Origin: Siphonodentalium dalli
Taxonomy: Eukaryota; Mollusca; Scaphopoda; Gadilida; Siphonodentaliidae
Direction: 5' to 3'
Assembly: GCA_032622095.1 (NCBI GenBank)
Contig: CP136064.1
Coordinates: 259,327,863 to 259,391,862, forward strand
DNA: 64,000 nt
Position 1 is the stretch's first letter. Every line of letters starts with the position of its first letter. The translations under genes were made by a program, and so were the position numbers. Below the pieces are notes generated by a model. The model saw nothing but the letters and a program-made list of their open reading frames with translations. It was not told where the DNA came from and ran no database searches. This document shows, one piece after another, positions 11,959-23,613 of this stretch.

Positions 11959-12538
11959 GCCTTTCTATACTAATGGATTCTCCCATCAGTTAATGTTATA
12001 AAGGTATAGATTGGAATGATCTGTTATTCATTTGGAAGGATGTTCAGGAAATATGAGCAGACAGAGAAATGAAAAGATAGAAGTACAGAACTATTCTTAT
12101 TCATTGGTGAGAAATGTTCAGATGATAAGTTCAACAAACATTGTGAACTTATTATCTGAACATTTCCTAAGGGAACTACTCATCAATGAGTATTTAGTAT
12201 AGAAAGGGTTGAGTCGATGACCTATTAAGAACAACAAATTTATTATGACACTGTAATAATATGCAGCGATGTCAATAAATTGTATTATGATACAACCAGC
12301 ATATTTCTCTTGGTTCAGCATAGATATTGAGAGGAGCTCAAATGAGTCGCAATTCTATAAGAAATTCAATAACTAAGTGTACTAGGTAAAATGTTCTCAA
12401 AATGGCTGGGGTTGAAAAAAATTAAATATTGATTTCCTTTTCACAACCAAAGAGTAAGTAAAGACAGCTTCAAGAATAAATGTGTTTATTTATGTTGACA
12501 AACTTGTTCAACCACCCTTATCACCCTTGTTTATCTCA
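11959..12538. other. Intergenic, with one unique hairpin
   Basis: No gene recognised. The only structure of note is the single-copy hairpin at 12111-12166, annotated separately. Confidence 0.4.
12111..12166. ncRNA. Candidate hairpin RNA (pre-miRNA-like)
   Basis: GAAATGTTCAGATGATAAG pairs with CTTATTATCTGAACATTTC across a loop of about ten bases. The stem is about 23 bp with one wobble. Unlike the MITE hairpins, I see it only once in the window. Size and near-perfect stem resemble a microRNA precursor, but a solitary hairpin can also be a MITE relic. Strand of transcription is unknown. Confidence 0.3.
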
Positions 12539-12873
12539 GGCCAGTTTCATACGTCGAACCAGACATGGGTCGAGCCAGCCTAATTAGTGTGAAAATGACA
12601 AAAAATCCAAGAAAAAAGTCCAAGATAGTGCGACTGGAGCACGACGTATAAAACCAACTGGCTCGTCAGAATTTCTCTGGCACAACCCGATGTGCTACAC
12701 ATCTGGTGCCAACGTGCTACACACGGGTCGCACTAAGATGATTCATGGAACATCACTCCCCATTTAGGACCCCTTTGTTGGAGAGCAATGCGCATTTTGA
12801 AGTTTTTGGCGTCATTACGTCATCTCCGTTGTATCCTAGCGCGACCCGTGTCTGGCACATCGTATGAAACAGC
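12539..12873. repeat. Imperfect inverted repeat, possible decayed transposon
   Basis: CAGTTTCATACGTCG with CCAGACATGGGTCG at 12543-12573 pairs with the complement of CCAGACACGGGTCGC and GTTTCATACGA at 12836-12873. The enclosed ~260 bp have no domain I recognise. Termini and target duplication are not definable. Confidence 0.4.
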
Positions 12874-13148
12874 GTCGGTCACAGACGTTCTAACTCTTGG
12901 CAGTTGTAAATATGCATTGAAGGCAATTGCATATGGTAGATTATATGGGGACATGCGTGTATTGACTGACAAAGGATGTGAAATCTGGGAATAAATATAT
13001 TGCGGAAATATATACGAAGGTTGAAGGGAGATGAATGACAAGATCCCGATTTTGAAACCAACGAAAGCGTAAATTATAGGATTTATGCACTATATAGAAG
13101 AATAAATAGACACAGCGAGTTTATAGTACATTGTCAGAGGACACTATC

Positions 13149-13330
13149 ATGGCCAATTTTAGTGAACTTCCCGATGGAAATAATTATGTCAGATGGTATT
13201 TTGTATCAGAAATGCTGAAATTGTTCGAAATATACGATTACAGCACATGCAAGCTGGCTCGACGTATAAATCAAACAACCCTAATACAAGCCAGAGATGC
13301 GCCAATGTCGAGCCAGGGGAAGATATAATA
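13149..13330 (+). pseudogene. Possible copia-type gag N-terminal fragment
   Basis: An ATG-initiated frame of about 60 codons begins MANFSELPDGNNYVRW. The pattern L-x-G-x-N-Y-x-x-W followed by an amphipathic stretch is characteristic of the N-terminus of Ty1/copia gag and related proteins. The frame ends at 13328 and no later gag, protease or polymerase motifs follow, because a hAT-like MITE lies downstream at 13468. If correct this is a dead 5' fragment of an LTR retrotransposon. The similarity is short and could be chance. Confidence 0.25.
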
Positions 13331-13467
13331 TATGATCTTGAGCATGTTACCATTCCTGACATTGGTTTTCTTGTTAGACTTACGGTAAGAGAACATCGTT
13401 GAACTAGAGCGTAATCACTTGATTGAACTGGTGAAGTGATATAATTCATGAGAGGCAGGGACATTGT

Positions 13468-14064
13468 CAGGGTTTGGGCTGACACTTGCCAAATTTGCCA
13501 ATGGCAAAAATAATTCATGTTTGGCAAAAAATATTTTCATTTGGCAAAAGTTTTGGCAACTGACTTTTTAATTCCTCAATAAAGCAGAATAAAGTTGGAA
13601 AATATCGGTCAATCTATTACATTCATTTTAAGAAAATTATTACAATGGAATTATATTAGTTGAGTTTTATATGGTTTCGCTAAAATTAACACCTCTATTA
13701 AGATACAGTTGATCTGATATCATTAGTATTGATGGGTGGAGGGATTACCTCTATTTAAAGTGATAGTGGTGTTTACATAGCTAATCCTGATGTTCCCTTC
13801 TGATGAAGCATCGCTTCTATCATTGTATTGTTAGGTGATTGGTTTATTGTTGTATGATAAATCACAATAGAGATGAGAGTATAATTATTAACTAACTGCT
13901 TTTTTTATCGATATCAACCCGTGAATGTCGAAACATAAGACTCAATCAAGGTTGCAGAAAATTATGCTATCGGGAATAATATTTGGCAAATTATAAAAGA
14001 ATTTGGAAAAAAATATTTCCATTTGGCAAATTATTTGGCAAAAGTAAATTTCGGTCCAGCGCGG
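13468..14064. mobile_element. hAT-like MITE, family G, copy 1 (one end degraded)
   Basis: Starts CAGGGTTTGGGCTGAC and contains many TTTGGCAAAA-type phrases. Reverse-complement homology covers the intact copy at 41157-41731. The right terminus is diverged (GGTCCAGCGCGGTG) and no target duplication was found. Confidence 0.7.
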
Positions 14065-14911
14065 TGTTTTACTAAGATGTTCAATCAAGTTGTTATTCTG
14101 TTTATTATATTCCATAATAAACATCTGATTTATCAGAAATCCGAATAATGAGGCCATTACACCCATGACAGACACATTTTGATAGCACGTATAAATACAT
14201 AACATGCTAATTAAAGTGACGTAATTCATTAGTGAAATTATTGTTTATAATCACTTGAGAAATCAAAGTAAATCATATATAGATAAATGCATACATTGTA
14301 ATACAACCTTGTATTAAGTTATCCCATAAAATACATATTTTAAGCTAAAGTTGACTTTTTACCCCTTCTTGTCAACATTTTTGGCGATTTTCGTATGCAT
14401 AAAACCGGAATACAGTCTGACCCTTATGCAAATAAACGACTAAAAAATAATCTTTTTATGAGAAAATGGTTTGGTGCATGCATATTTCATGCAAATAGCC
14501 AAATTATGCATTTAAATGATATGCAATTAACTGAAATTGACTGTACATGTATAATTATGATTAAATGTACTAACTATACTAACTGTACAGCCACATGAAT
14601 CTGGTTTTGTTTTATATAACACAGGGAGGCGCACATATAAAAGAGATACATACATTGACCTAACAATATTTACATGTACCATGACCTTGTAAGTCAAGTG
14701 TATTCTCAGTAAATGCACTAACACATGACATTTAATGCTGCAAAGGTGCTGCTCCAATCACGAAAGATTAAATATCCAACACCAAGGTGGAACATTCAAG
14801 TGAAACATGGCTCAACAAATTATCCTGCCTGAACGAGCAGACTACATGTATAATGAAGAGCTATTTGTTCGATAGGGCTGCAATGATGCGGAACTTCACG
14901 ATATCGTGATG
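14065..14911. other. Intergenic, no gene recognised
   Basis: AT-rich sequence with short open frames only and no repeat of the window's main families. Confidence 0.4.
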
Positions 14912-15125
14912 CAGGGACCAGCCTGGGGGGAGGTGACTTCAGAGATATCTTCTCCCTAAAATGACCAACTTCTTCCTATTTTGGTCACAGGGAGAAGTGA
15001 CTTCTCTTTCATATACCAGTATGCATATTTCAAAACATGAAAGTGTATTTATGGGGTGTACTCACTCATTATAATGGTTCTATAAATGGGCTCTTGTATT
15101 GCATGCTACTTATTTTATCATACAT

Positions 15126-15556
15126 CCCTGGGAATTAGCCTAGGCAATAGGCAATGCCTAGGTAAAAGCAGAGGCAAAATCGGTTTGCCTAGGCAATTAT
15201 ATTTCCTAGGTAAAACAAGTTCATTGGGTTACTAAAATTGATTTGTGTCTATCAGAAATAGAACCTCTTTAGCCAAAATAACTTCTTTAAATCACTCTTT
15301 ACATATATTGTCCTACATTTGTTTCTATGACACTGGGCCATTAACTAGCTACCCGGTATAAGGACACTTATTTTGAAGATGATTTGTGGAATTGTACATA
15401 TATGTTGAGTAATGGCCTGGTAATAATGTTCCCTAAAATAATCAAGCATTTCAGGTTATTATTGAATCATATTGATTTGAGATGGCAATATTGTTGAAAA
15501 ATTTCTTTTACCTAGGCAAATATATTGCCTAGGCAAATATTCCTTAATTCCCAGGG
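15126..15556. mobile_element. Inverted-repeat MITE, CCCTGGGAATTA termini
   Basis: CCCTGGGAATTAGCCTAGGC at the left pairs with GCCTAGGC ... TAATTCCCAGGG at the right. Several CCTAGGCAA phrases lie between. Target duplication not identifiable; no coding sequence. Confidence 0.65.
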
Positions 15557-15811
15557 CTGATCATAGAAGAGTGATGTTGGGATGTAAATTAACTTCAGTA
15601 GGGGTGCCACAATTAATCGTATAATAATATAATCGATGAACCGTCGATAAAGCTTATAATCAATTACCATTTCCATCGTCAATTTATCTGTGTCATTTAT
15701 TTCGGACGTCAGAAAATGCCTGGTATTATTGAATACTGCGTTTGTTTTACACAGTTTAATCTACAACCGATGTGTTAACATCCTTTGACCACGTATCAAA
15801 GAGATTCCAAT

Positions 15812-16665
15812 ATCACTGTGTGTGGACGGAAGTGAACGCTGATACGCGGTAAACTGAATAAATAAAAGTTGCTCGCCTCAGCTTGACTACGGTATGTATA
15901 TTTTTGTCTTTCCCTCCAATTGTGTAAAAATCCCAGCCCGGGTGCCAATCTGCCTCGATGAGGGGTATGTTCCGCTACATTTTCGTACTAATTTCGTTTC
16001 AGTGCCGTGTGTAGTTCTCTAGTAAATCAAGGTTAAACCTCTTATTTTCGTGCTAAAAACATGTCACGTCTGCGATCAAAAGCACATTTTTCCAACTATA
16101 CCATGTCTTATTTTGTAACAAAGACATATTTTGGATGCCTTAATATCCCATTGAAAGCCACACTTAGCATTTGTCCCCTGTTTCCTGTGTTTTCTCGACA
16201 TACCAGCCCGATTTCAAATCTTGGTGCTCCAACAGAATTGAACGCCCGGTAATATCTGACCTAAAAAAACATTGAACGCCTGGTATTTGTTTTATTATTT
16301 GTATTGAACGCATGGTAAACATTCGATTACACCATGTAAAATGCCTTACACTTAAACATTTTCGTATATTAGAGTGAAAACTGAAGTGACTACGATCGCT
16401 ATTATTAAAATAGATTATAGACCACCAATAGCAAACACATATGGGCATAATTGAACTTATTAGTACGGTCGTAATCTACAATCTTTGTTTCAACATATAA
16501 AACTTTTTAATTAGCCCTCAAGCTGGTGCCAAAAATGTGCTATATTAGGGTTTTATATGGAGTGGCATGTTGTTCTGAACCGAAATACATATAATGTCCA
16601 TGCATGAACATGGATGTGGTTGTAACCCCCCCCCCCCCCCCCCCCAATTGATCAAATACTACTAA
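15812..16665 (+). repeat. Left arm of the internal inverted repeat
   Basis: Begins with TGGACGGAAGTGAACGCTGA and runs to a C20 tract at 16626-16645. Its reverse complement is the arm at about 17936-18745. The homopolymer sits at the matching place in both arms. Confidence 0.8.
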
Positions 16666-16730
16666 TAGTTGGACATTTTATATATATGTGCACAAGCTGG
16701 TATACAATAATATCGACACATAATACGGGA

Positions 16731-16812
16731 TAGGATAGGATAATTTATTTACAATAGCAGTATATTGTCGGGGGTATCCTAGCCCTATCGGGCTGTCTTC
16801 CTGCTACCGGGT
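16731..16812 (-). mobile_element. LINE 3' tail, minus strand
   Basis: Read on the minus strand it runs AGGAAGACAGCCCGATAGGG, a short T-rich segment and a tail of TATCC units. The start phrase matches the element at 1385-1675. It lies in the spacer between the two arms, so it inserted after or during formation of the inverted repeat. Confidence 0.45.
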
Positions 16813-17108
16813 CATCCTAAGTCCCACATATGGGCATAAATTTAAAGAGCGTTCTATGATTACAAAAGTCCTGTATACTAGTATCATGTATACAGCTTTT
16901 TGATTGAACCTAATTTTCATGTGTGCAAGAATATATTCAAATTCAACGAGTGCATGGCTCACCATAATTGTCCTTACCACGCACAGTTTGGACATGTGTG
17001 GTAATTTTTTAACAAACAGTACGATGCAGAAACTAGAGTCTGTCTGGTATATTTTATGGAACAATATTTTGAATTAACTAAGACACAAATAATTCCCCTT
17101 ACCTCAGC

Positions 17109-17133
17109 TATATATATATATATATATATATAC
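17109..17133. repeat. TA microsatellite
   Basis: An uninterrupted run of TA dinucleotides (about 12 units). Confidence 0.9.
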
Positions 17134-17779
17134 CGGTACCTAATTAATTTTAGGAGTTAAACTGACTCTCAATAATATCTCTGTTGTCCGATTCTAATGA
17201 CTACATATATACAATCCATGAACATGGCAATCCTTTAGCAATTATTTGCTCTATATATTCCAGCTGATATGGAGATGTATGAGTGTAGGACGTGCCATCA
17301 AATTGGAAGCACATTTTGTCAGGCAGTCGATCATGATATACGAAGCCACGCAGGAGAAGTGTTGGCAATATAAATTACCCAAACAAATTCATGCAGTATG
17401 GCTACAAAAATGCAATCTGTGGCACCTCTCGCTCCCCTATAGACCGGGGTGACTTGTTCCTTATGCATGTTCACATCCTGTGTCCCTGGTCCTGTTTGAT
17501 GGTATGACCCTCCCCGTGAAATATAGGGAATATCTTATTTTGGTGTATCTATTTGTACCCTTTGGGTTCCAATTGCTGGATTATACTCCACCCCAAAATA
17601 CCCGACTACCGTTTCACCATTGAGTTGGAATTTTTTAACTATTTAACTAGACTAAATGAAAATGCAAAAATAGACTAAAATCCAGTCGGAAAATCAAGAT
17701 TCTACTTGTTTAAAGTCTGAATTTTTCAACTGCATGCTGTTAAATTGGAGGGTTAAATTTCCAACTATTAGTAGTATTT

Positions 17780-18745
17780 GATCTTTGGGGGGTGTTTGAA
17801 CCACATCCATGTATATTTATTTCGGTTCAGAACACCATGCTACTCCATATAAAACCCAAATATAGCACATTTTTGGCACCAGGTTGAGGGCTAAACTATT
17901 TGATCAAATGGTGGGGGGGGGGGGGGGGGGGGGGGTACAACCACATCCATGTTCATGCATGGACATTATATGATTTCGGTTCAGAACACCATGCCACTCC
18001 ATATAAAACCCTAATATAACACATTTTTGGCACCAGCTTGAGGGCTAAATTAAAAGTTTTATATGTTGAAACAAAGATTGTAGATTACGACCGTAATTAA
18101 GAGTTCAATTATGCCCATATGTGTTTGTTATTGGTGGTCTATAATCTATTTTAATATAGTGATCGACGTCACTTCAGTTTTCACTCCAATATACATAAAT
18201 GTTTAAGTGTAAGGCATTTTACATGGTGTAATCGAATGTTTACCGTGCGTTCAATACAAATAATTTAAAAAATACCAGGCGTTCAATGTTTTTTTTGGTC
18301 AGATATTACCGGACGTTCAATTCTGTTGGAGCACCACGATTTGAAATCGGGCTGGTATGTCGAGAAAACACAGGAAACAGGGGACAAACGCTAAGCGTGG
18401 CTTTCAATGGGATATTAAGGCATCCAAAACATGTCTTTGTTACAAAATAAGACATGGTATAGTTTGAAAAATGTGCTTTTGATCACAGACGTGACATGTT
18501 TTTAGCACGAAAATAGGAGGTTTAACCTTGATTTACGTGAGAACTACGCACGGCACTGAAACAAAATTAGTAAGAAAATGTAGCGAAACATACCCCTCAT
18601 CAAGGCAGGCTGACACCCGGGCTGGGATTTTGACACAATTGTAGGGAAAGACGAAAATATACGTACCGTAGTCAAGCTGAGGCGAGCGACTTTTATTTAT
18701 TCAGATTACCGTGTATCAGCGTTCACTTCCGTCCACACACAGTGA
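17780..18745 (-). repeat. Right arm of the internal inverted repeat, with partial duplication
   Basis: Complement of the left arm. The innermost ~120 bp (GGTTCAGAACACCATGC to TGAGGGCTAAA) occur twice in tandem, at 17800-17895 and 17940-18050, separated by a G23 tract at 17913-17935. Confidence 0.75.
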
Positions 18746-19943
18746 ATAACATGAGTACTACTAATATATATTGCAAACAGTCGGCAGTTCATTTGATGAT
18801 GCGACATGGTTTCTCGTCGGGTCGTTGTATATTCTACAAATTGACGGCACTGCAGATTTGAACACATTGCGACATCATTTTATATTTATACTTGAAAGGT
18901 GGCACTATGTCTTTGAACTGTGCCGACTGTTACTGTCTTCAATGAACTGAATGCACTCACCCTTGAATATGGTTGGACAAATGGGAAGTTGATTGACATA
19001 CTCTCTAAAACCAGGGAACCAATATATATGGCATTTTAATCAGCGATGTTCTCCGCAATGTAATTGTGAGTGTACTTTGTTTGCATAAGTACAAATGTAT
19101 ACTTACAAGTTACTAGCAAAGGCTATCGCATATCATGTGGTAAAGGCTGAATGAAACTGACTATTATCAAATACTTAGCTTGTTCTGATGCAATTTCCGG
19201 GTGGGGGGGGCACACGTTTTTTATTGTTAAAAACGCTCTGGAAGTTTGATGAAACTTATAGCTTCCGTAACATTTGATTCCTTTTTTTAGGAATCGCCGG
19301 CGGTCCATTGTTCATTCCTACTATTATATTGTTTGTATATTTGGCTATTCACAAGACTCAAATTAATCGCTACGTTCATTCTAATGAACTCACAAATATT
19401 ATAACCATAACATCGCCGAGAACTGTGGTGGTATTCAATGCATTGTGCTCATTAGTCATTAACAGTGGTTTATGAAGCATTTTATTAACGTAAAAATTAC
19501 ATCAGCCGATGTCTCAACCAACCAGCGACAGTGCAGTCTTTGAGTTAACCAGCACCCAGCCAATAGGCCATATTATGGAATACTTCCACTAATGTTATTA
19601 ATATTAGGTACGATTATAGTTGATTATTGATGATCGATTATCAAAATCAATAATCGTGGCACCGCTAAACTTCAGCCATTAAGTCTTCTCCCTTATAACA
19701 GTCCACTTCTCCCCAATATTCAATTAGAGAGAAGTGAATTCTCCCAATTTAGAGAGAAGTGAATTCTCCCAATTTGAAACCACTAGGCTGGTCCCTGTCA
19801 TGAAGTTTATGTGACGAAGCGATGCTCATAATGATGCAAAACTCGCCACTATGGATTAATTCAGCCTTCGTTGCAGGAATCAAGTTATTTAGCCTTCGTT
19901 GCATGAAACAAGTTATTTAGGAAGTGTTAATTAATCTACTGTA

Positions 19944-20070
19944 CAGAAATGCCCAAAGTAATCGACTTTTTAACCACAGCAGAATTATGGGTACTTTTCT
20001 GGATTTAGTCGGAAATATGGCTTGTTGCCATTCATCGGAAAGCTCTCTCATATGTAGCAGTGGTAATATG
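19944..20070. mobile_element. Solo left half of a TA-flanked MITE (family M)
   Basis: CAGAAATGCCCAAAGTAATC after TA, then ACCACAGCAGAATTATGGG and GGCTTGTTGCCATTCAT, as in the complete copies at 20397 and 57913. No matching right terminus. Confidence 0.65.
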
Positions 20071-20396
20071 AAGGAAATCAAAATGTTCAGCCTATTGAAC
20101 TTGTTCAACTTCACTCAGATTGTGAACATCCAGCATCAGGCCTACAACCAAGCTAAAATACTAGAGATGCGCCTCTCCCTATAGGACTAAATGATCTTCA
20201 AGGAGTGCACTTGGGCCACACAACAGGTACATGTACATATTGAAAGGAGATGGCTCTTTCAATCCTAAAATTGTTAATGCCTAATTTCAAGTAGTAATTT
20301 GGTAGAAATTTGAAATCACAGATTGAAATGGAAAAATATGTCGAACCAATCTCGTAATGACAGGTATAGGCCTACATGTTGCCATGGTGGTAAATA

Positions 20397-20611
20397 CAGT
20401 AATGCCCTAAATAATTCGACTCCTTAACCACAGCAGAATTATGGTTAATTTTTTCAGGATTTAGTGAGAAATATAGCTTGTTGCCATTCATCAGAAAGCA
20501 CTCAGTGAGAGCTTTCCAATGAATGGCAACAAGCCATATTTCTCACTAAATCCTGAAAAGTTATCCATAATTCTGCTGTGGTTGAGGAGTCGATTAATTA
20601 TGGCATTACTG
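20397..20611. mobile_element. Tc1/mariner-like foldback MITE, family M, 215 bp
   Basis: Termini CAGTAATGCC and complement lie between TA dinucleotides (20395-20396, 20612-20613). The two halves pair over about 90 bp each, so it is almost a full palindrome. TA duplication plus CAGT start fits Tc1/mariner. Non-coding. Confidence 0.8.
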
Positions 20612-20613
20612 TA

Positions 20614-21424
20614 TCTATGGCGGCTTTCATAGAAATTGACCAGGAAATGAAGGGGTACAAGCTTACACAAAATGACAATGTCACAAATGTTGCTTAAAGT
20701 GATGGAAACATTCCCGCCGTGTGAGCAAATAGAAATGAATAATAATCTTGCTCAAAGTAGTTAACTTTTATACATATTAATCCAAATTGACAACACACAG
20801 AGTCATCCTTATATATTAATTAAATGCAATGACGCTAGATGATTAAATCATTTGCGTTAGTTTATCGCCATTGTTGCGTCCCGAATTTAGATGTACAATT
20901 TAAATATTTACGATTGGGCGTAGTTCAGATGTTTTCTATGGATTGGTATGGTCGATTTCTTTGAAATTTTCAGTGATGTTAGTAGAATGCTACATTCTCC
21001 AGGTTGGCATAGAGCCTGAGAACTAACTTATAAGTTTATCAAACTCAAACAAGTCCATAATATGTCTTTAACCTCTCTAAGTCAAAAAGGGGGATAACTA
21101 TTTTCTATACCACTAGTAGTAGTGGTGAAAAAACTGCAGGTGCAAAGGTTCCAATGATGGTCAATAATTGCGTTAAGTTTCAAAGACATTGACAAAGTTA
21201 TACAAGCTCGGACAAAATTACAGGGTTACAAAATTTCTAAGTTGAAAAAGAGAAATAGCTCCACTAAAAAAACTCAGACAAACTCATAATCGCAGTCTCC
21301 CATGGTACTAAATATCTGTCCCGAAAAATTAAGGAATACAAGCATCCACAGACTGATGGACATCCAATTTGATCCAGTATACCCCACTATTGGAACATAT
21401 ACATGTATAATATAATAAATACAA
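20614..21424. other. Downstream region of the FEM1-like gene
   Basis: No gene or repeat recognised. This holds the presumed 3' untranslated region of the minus-strand gene at 21425-23350. No canonical AATAAA close to the stop is evident on that strand. Confidence 0.35.
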
Positions 21425-23350
21425 TTACAAATTAATGTTTTTGCTGTTTCCATCGTGTAGACTTATGAATGACACTAATTTTTTAGGAACATTTGCTCGG
21501 TCCTTGTAAGGAACTTTGCATCTTACGACAACACGAGCCGCCAGGCATTGGAGCGACATCTCGAAAACTCTGCTAAATTGTGGAAACGCTTTTACAATTT
21601 CCTGATAGAGTAACTTCCCTTCTCCAACAGGAATATCCATATGGGCTCCAGATTCTATCATAAGTTTGACTATCAAACTGACTTTTCCTGATAATTCTGT
21701 TGTTTCTGGAGTCCATGATACAAATTCAAACAATGCTGGCAACCCATCACACTTTCTGTGGTTAATTTTGGCTCCACCTTTCAGAATAATCTGAACAACT
21801 TTGTATAAAGCTAACAACAAGTCTTCAGCTTTATCAAAAGGTATATCATAATGATATTTATTATATTTATATAACAATATTATGTCATTTATACGTTTAC
21901 ATGCAATGTGCAGCAGGCTACGTTCTTTGTGGTCTGTTGGGTTGAGTACACATACATCCTCAATACTCATTTCTACTTCACGTAACCTGGAATCATCAAG
22001 TTTAAATTTAGTAACCAAGTTATTCAGAAGAACAATAATATAGTCCATCCAGTGTCTTATTACAGATAAATTTACAGATACATGTAGCTTTAACAAAGCA
22101 AAACATGTACTCTGCAACAATTCTCTGACATCAGTGTAAGTCCTTTTGCAAATATCCTTTGCATCATGAAAACCAATATAGAAATCTGTGTTATCCTTAA
22201 TAAGGTGACTGTTATTCTCCAGAATAGAGATTCCGTATTTCAATGCAATGAAGGTCCATGATTGTTTTGTTCCATGCCGATTAATATACTTCTTTACAAC
22301 TTTTAACTTGTCCAAAAATACTTGATTATTTGTGCCAAGTATTCTTTCAACAATAAGAAGCGCTTGGAAAGGAAGATTTTCCTTATTTCTCAGTACATCT
22401 TGAAGTTCGTCCATGTTTTGAGGTTCAACAGAATACTCATAAACTTGTTTCCGTTCATTCGAGAGCATTTTCAGAACAGGTTTCTGAGGATCTTTGAAGC
22501 GCAATTCCATAGCCTTTATCCAGTACTTACAATTTTCAGACAATAAACTGGATTCACTGGTAGTGCTTTTCTTAGCGTCAGATATGACCAAGTTTGCACT
22601 CAATAGCTCATAAGCATGTATAACATCAACACCTGATTGTTCTGTGAATTTGATCATATATTTGACGATGTGTTCATAACCATGTTGTAACACATTATTT
22701 TTACCACCACACCATGAATATTCAGCTCCACGAGTGATCAGTAATTCAACAGAATTCACATTCCCTGCATCCACTGCAAAATGTAATGCAGTATATCCAT
22801 TTCTCGATTTTACATTTACATCAGCATCATGCCGCAGAAGAATATCACATAATTCTGAATTCTTAACTGCAGCCATGAGGCATGTACAGTATTCACATCC
22901 TAATGGTAGTGGATCATAGACTCTGTTGACATCAGCTCCTTTTCTGATAAGAAATTTTGCAACTTGCACGTTATTCTTATCACAAGCAGTCAGAAGAGGG
23001 GACGCATGTTCATTCAAGTCTATAGCATTTACATCAGCTCCAAATGATACAAGCAGACGAACCGTGTCCAATTCCCCTTTTTCAATAGCTCCAATCAGAG
23101 GATTAGATCTAAAATCAGCTTTAAAGTTAGGATCTGCTCCACATTCTTCTAGCAAAAACTCAACGAAATCTTTTTTTATAAATACTGCTGTTGATAGTAG
23201 GGTCTCCCCATGTTCACTCTTAGAGTTCGCTATCTGAGTTCTTTCTGCCTTCGGTCGTTCCCTCAGGTGTGACTTGAATCCTTCTAGGTTACCTTCACGT
23301 ATCATATTCAAGTAGAATCCGACCTGTTTGGCTAATGATGGCGATGACAT
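21425..23350 (-). CDS. FEM1-like ankyrin-repeat protein (CUL2 substrate receptor family)
   Basis: A single uninterrupted 641-codon frame, no introns. Start chosen at the ATG on 23348-23350 (MSSPSLAKQ); the frame extends two codons further to a TTG that is not a likely start, and A at -3 fits a Kozak context. Ankyrin repeats cover about residues 48-212 (motifs GADPN, GADVN, DADVN, TALHFA). A FEM1-type central helical region follows (YWIKAMELR at 276, LLIVERILG at 331). C-terminal ankyrin-like units are near 479 and 562 (SGAHMDIP), then LQCLAARVVV at 600 and VPYKDR at 613, matching the FEM1 C-terminus. FEM1 proteins are substrate receptors for CUL2 ubiquitin ligases that read C-terminal degrons; length (usually about 615-670) agrees. 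The N-terminus diverges from typical FEM1A/B/C, so orthology and activity are inferred. A damaged paralogue lies at 34611-36110. A truncated MITE sits about 85 bp upstream. Confidence 0.85.
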   Translation of the reverse strand: MSSPSLAKQVGFYLNMIREGNLEGFKSHLRERPKAERTQIANSKSEHGETLLSTAVFIKKDFVEFLLEECGADPNFKADFRSNPLIGAIEKGELDTVRLLVSFGADVNAIDLNEHASPLLTACDKNNVQVAKFLIRKGADVNRVYDPLPLGCEYCTCLMAAVKNSELCDILLRHDADVNVKSRNGYTALHFAVDAGNVNSVELLITRGAEYSWCGGKNNVLQHGYEHIVKYMIKFTEQSGVDVIHAYELLSANLVISDAKKSTTSESSLLSENCKYWIKAMELRFKDPQKPVLKMLSNERKQVYEYSVEPQNMDELQDVLRNKENLPFQALLIVERILGTNNQVFLDKLKVVKKYINRHGTKQSWTFIALKYGISILENNSHLIKDNTDFYIGFHDAKDICKRTYTDVRELLQSTCFALLKLHVSVNLSVIRHWMDYIIVLLNNLVTKFKLDDSRLREVEMSIEDVCVLNPTDHKERSLLHIACKRINDIILLYKYNKYHYDIPFDKAEDLLLALYKVVQIILKGGAKINHRKCDGLPALFEFVSWTPETTELSGKVSLIVKLMIESGAHMDIPVGEGKLLYQEIVKAFPQFSRVFEMSLQCLAARVVVRCKVPYKDRANVPKKLVSFISLHDGNSKNINL

Positions 23351-23436
23351 TTTCAATAGTTGGTAGTTTCTTCAGTACAACTTTCTTCAGTCATGACCAC
23401 CTGCAGTGAGGATATACGGCGTTGTAATGTCAGCTT

Positions 23437-23520
23437 CAGTAATGCCCTAAATAATCAACTCCTTAACCACAGCAAAATTATGGGTAACTTTTCAGGATGT
23501 AGTCGGAAATATTCAAACAA
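23437..23520. mobile_element. Solo half of a TA-type MITE (family M) upstream of the FEM1-like gene
   Basis: CAGTAATGCCCTAAATAATC and ACCACAGCAAAATTATGGG match family M. It begins 87 bp upstream of the chosen ATG, in the likely promoter or leader of the minus-strand gene. Confidence 0.65.
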
Positions 23521-23613
23521 TGTTTTTGTTGTCTAATCATAATGTAATGAACTTGGGAATTCCGGTCAAGAGATCAATGGAGAATGACTAGATAAACAAA
23601 CTCTCCACTTCAA

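Larger units (their letters stand above)
15599..19667. mobile_element. 4.07-kb hAT-like element with long internal inverted repeat
   Basis: Termini TAGGGGTGCCACAATTAATC and GTGGCACCGCTA form the ends. A perfect 8-bp duplication AACTTCAG flanks it (15591-15598 and 19668-19675). Inside, ~900-bp arms (15812-16665 and about 17800-18745) are inverted copies, separated by a ~1.1-kb spacer that holds a LINE tail. A fragment of the same left end lies at 27546-27715. No BED finger or hAT transposase frame survives. Confidence 0.8.
14912..19797. mobile_element. Outer hAT-like element carrying nested insertions
   Basis: Termini CAGGGACCAGCCT (14912) and AGGCTGGTCCCTG (ending 19797). Flanks TCGTGATG and TCATGAAG match at six of eight positions, fitting an old 8-bp duplication. 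Phrases GGGAGAAGTGACTTC near each end are also inverted. A 4069-bp second hAT-like element (15599-19667) interrupts it, and a further inverted-repeat element (15126-15556) also lies inside. Without the larger insert the host would be about 0.8 kb. No transposase was recognised. Confidence 0.6.

Noticed and set aside
23351-23356. Two-codon upstream extension of the FEM1-like frame to a TTG
   Set aside because: TTG is an unlikely eukaryotic start; the ATG two codons later fits better.
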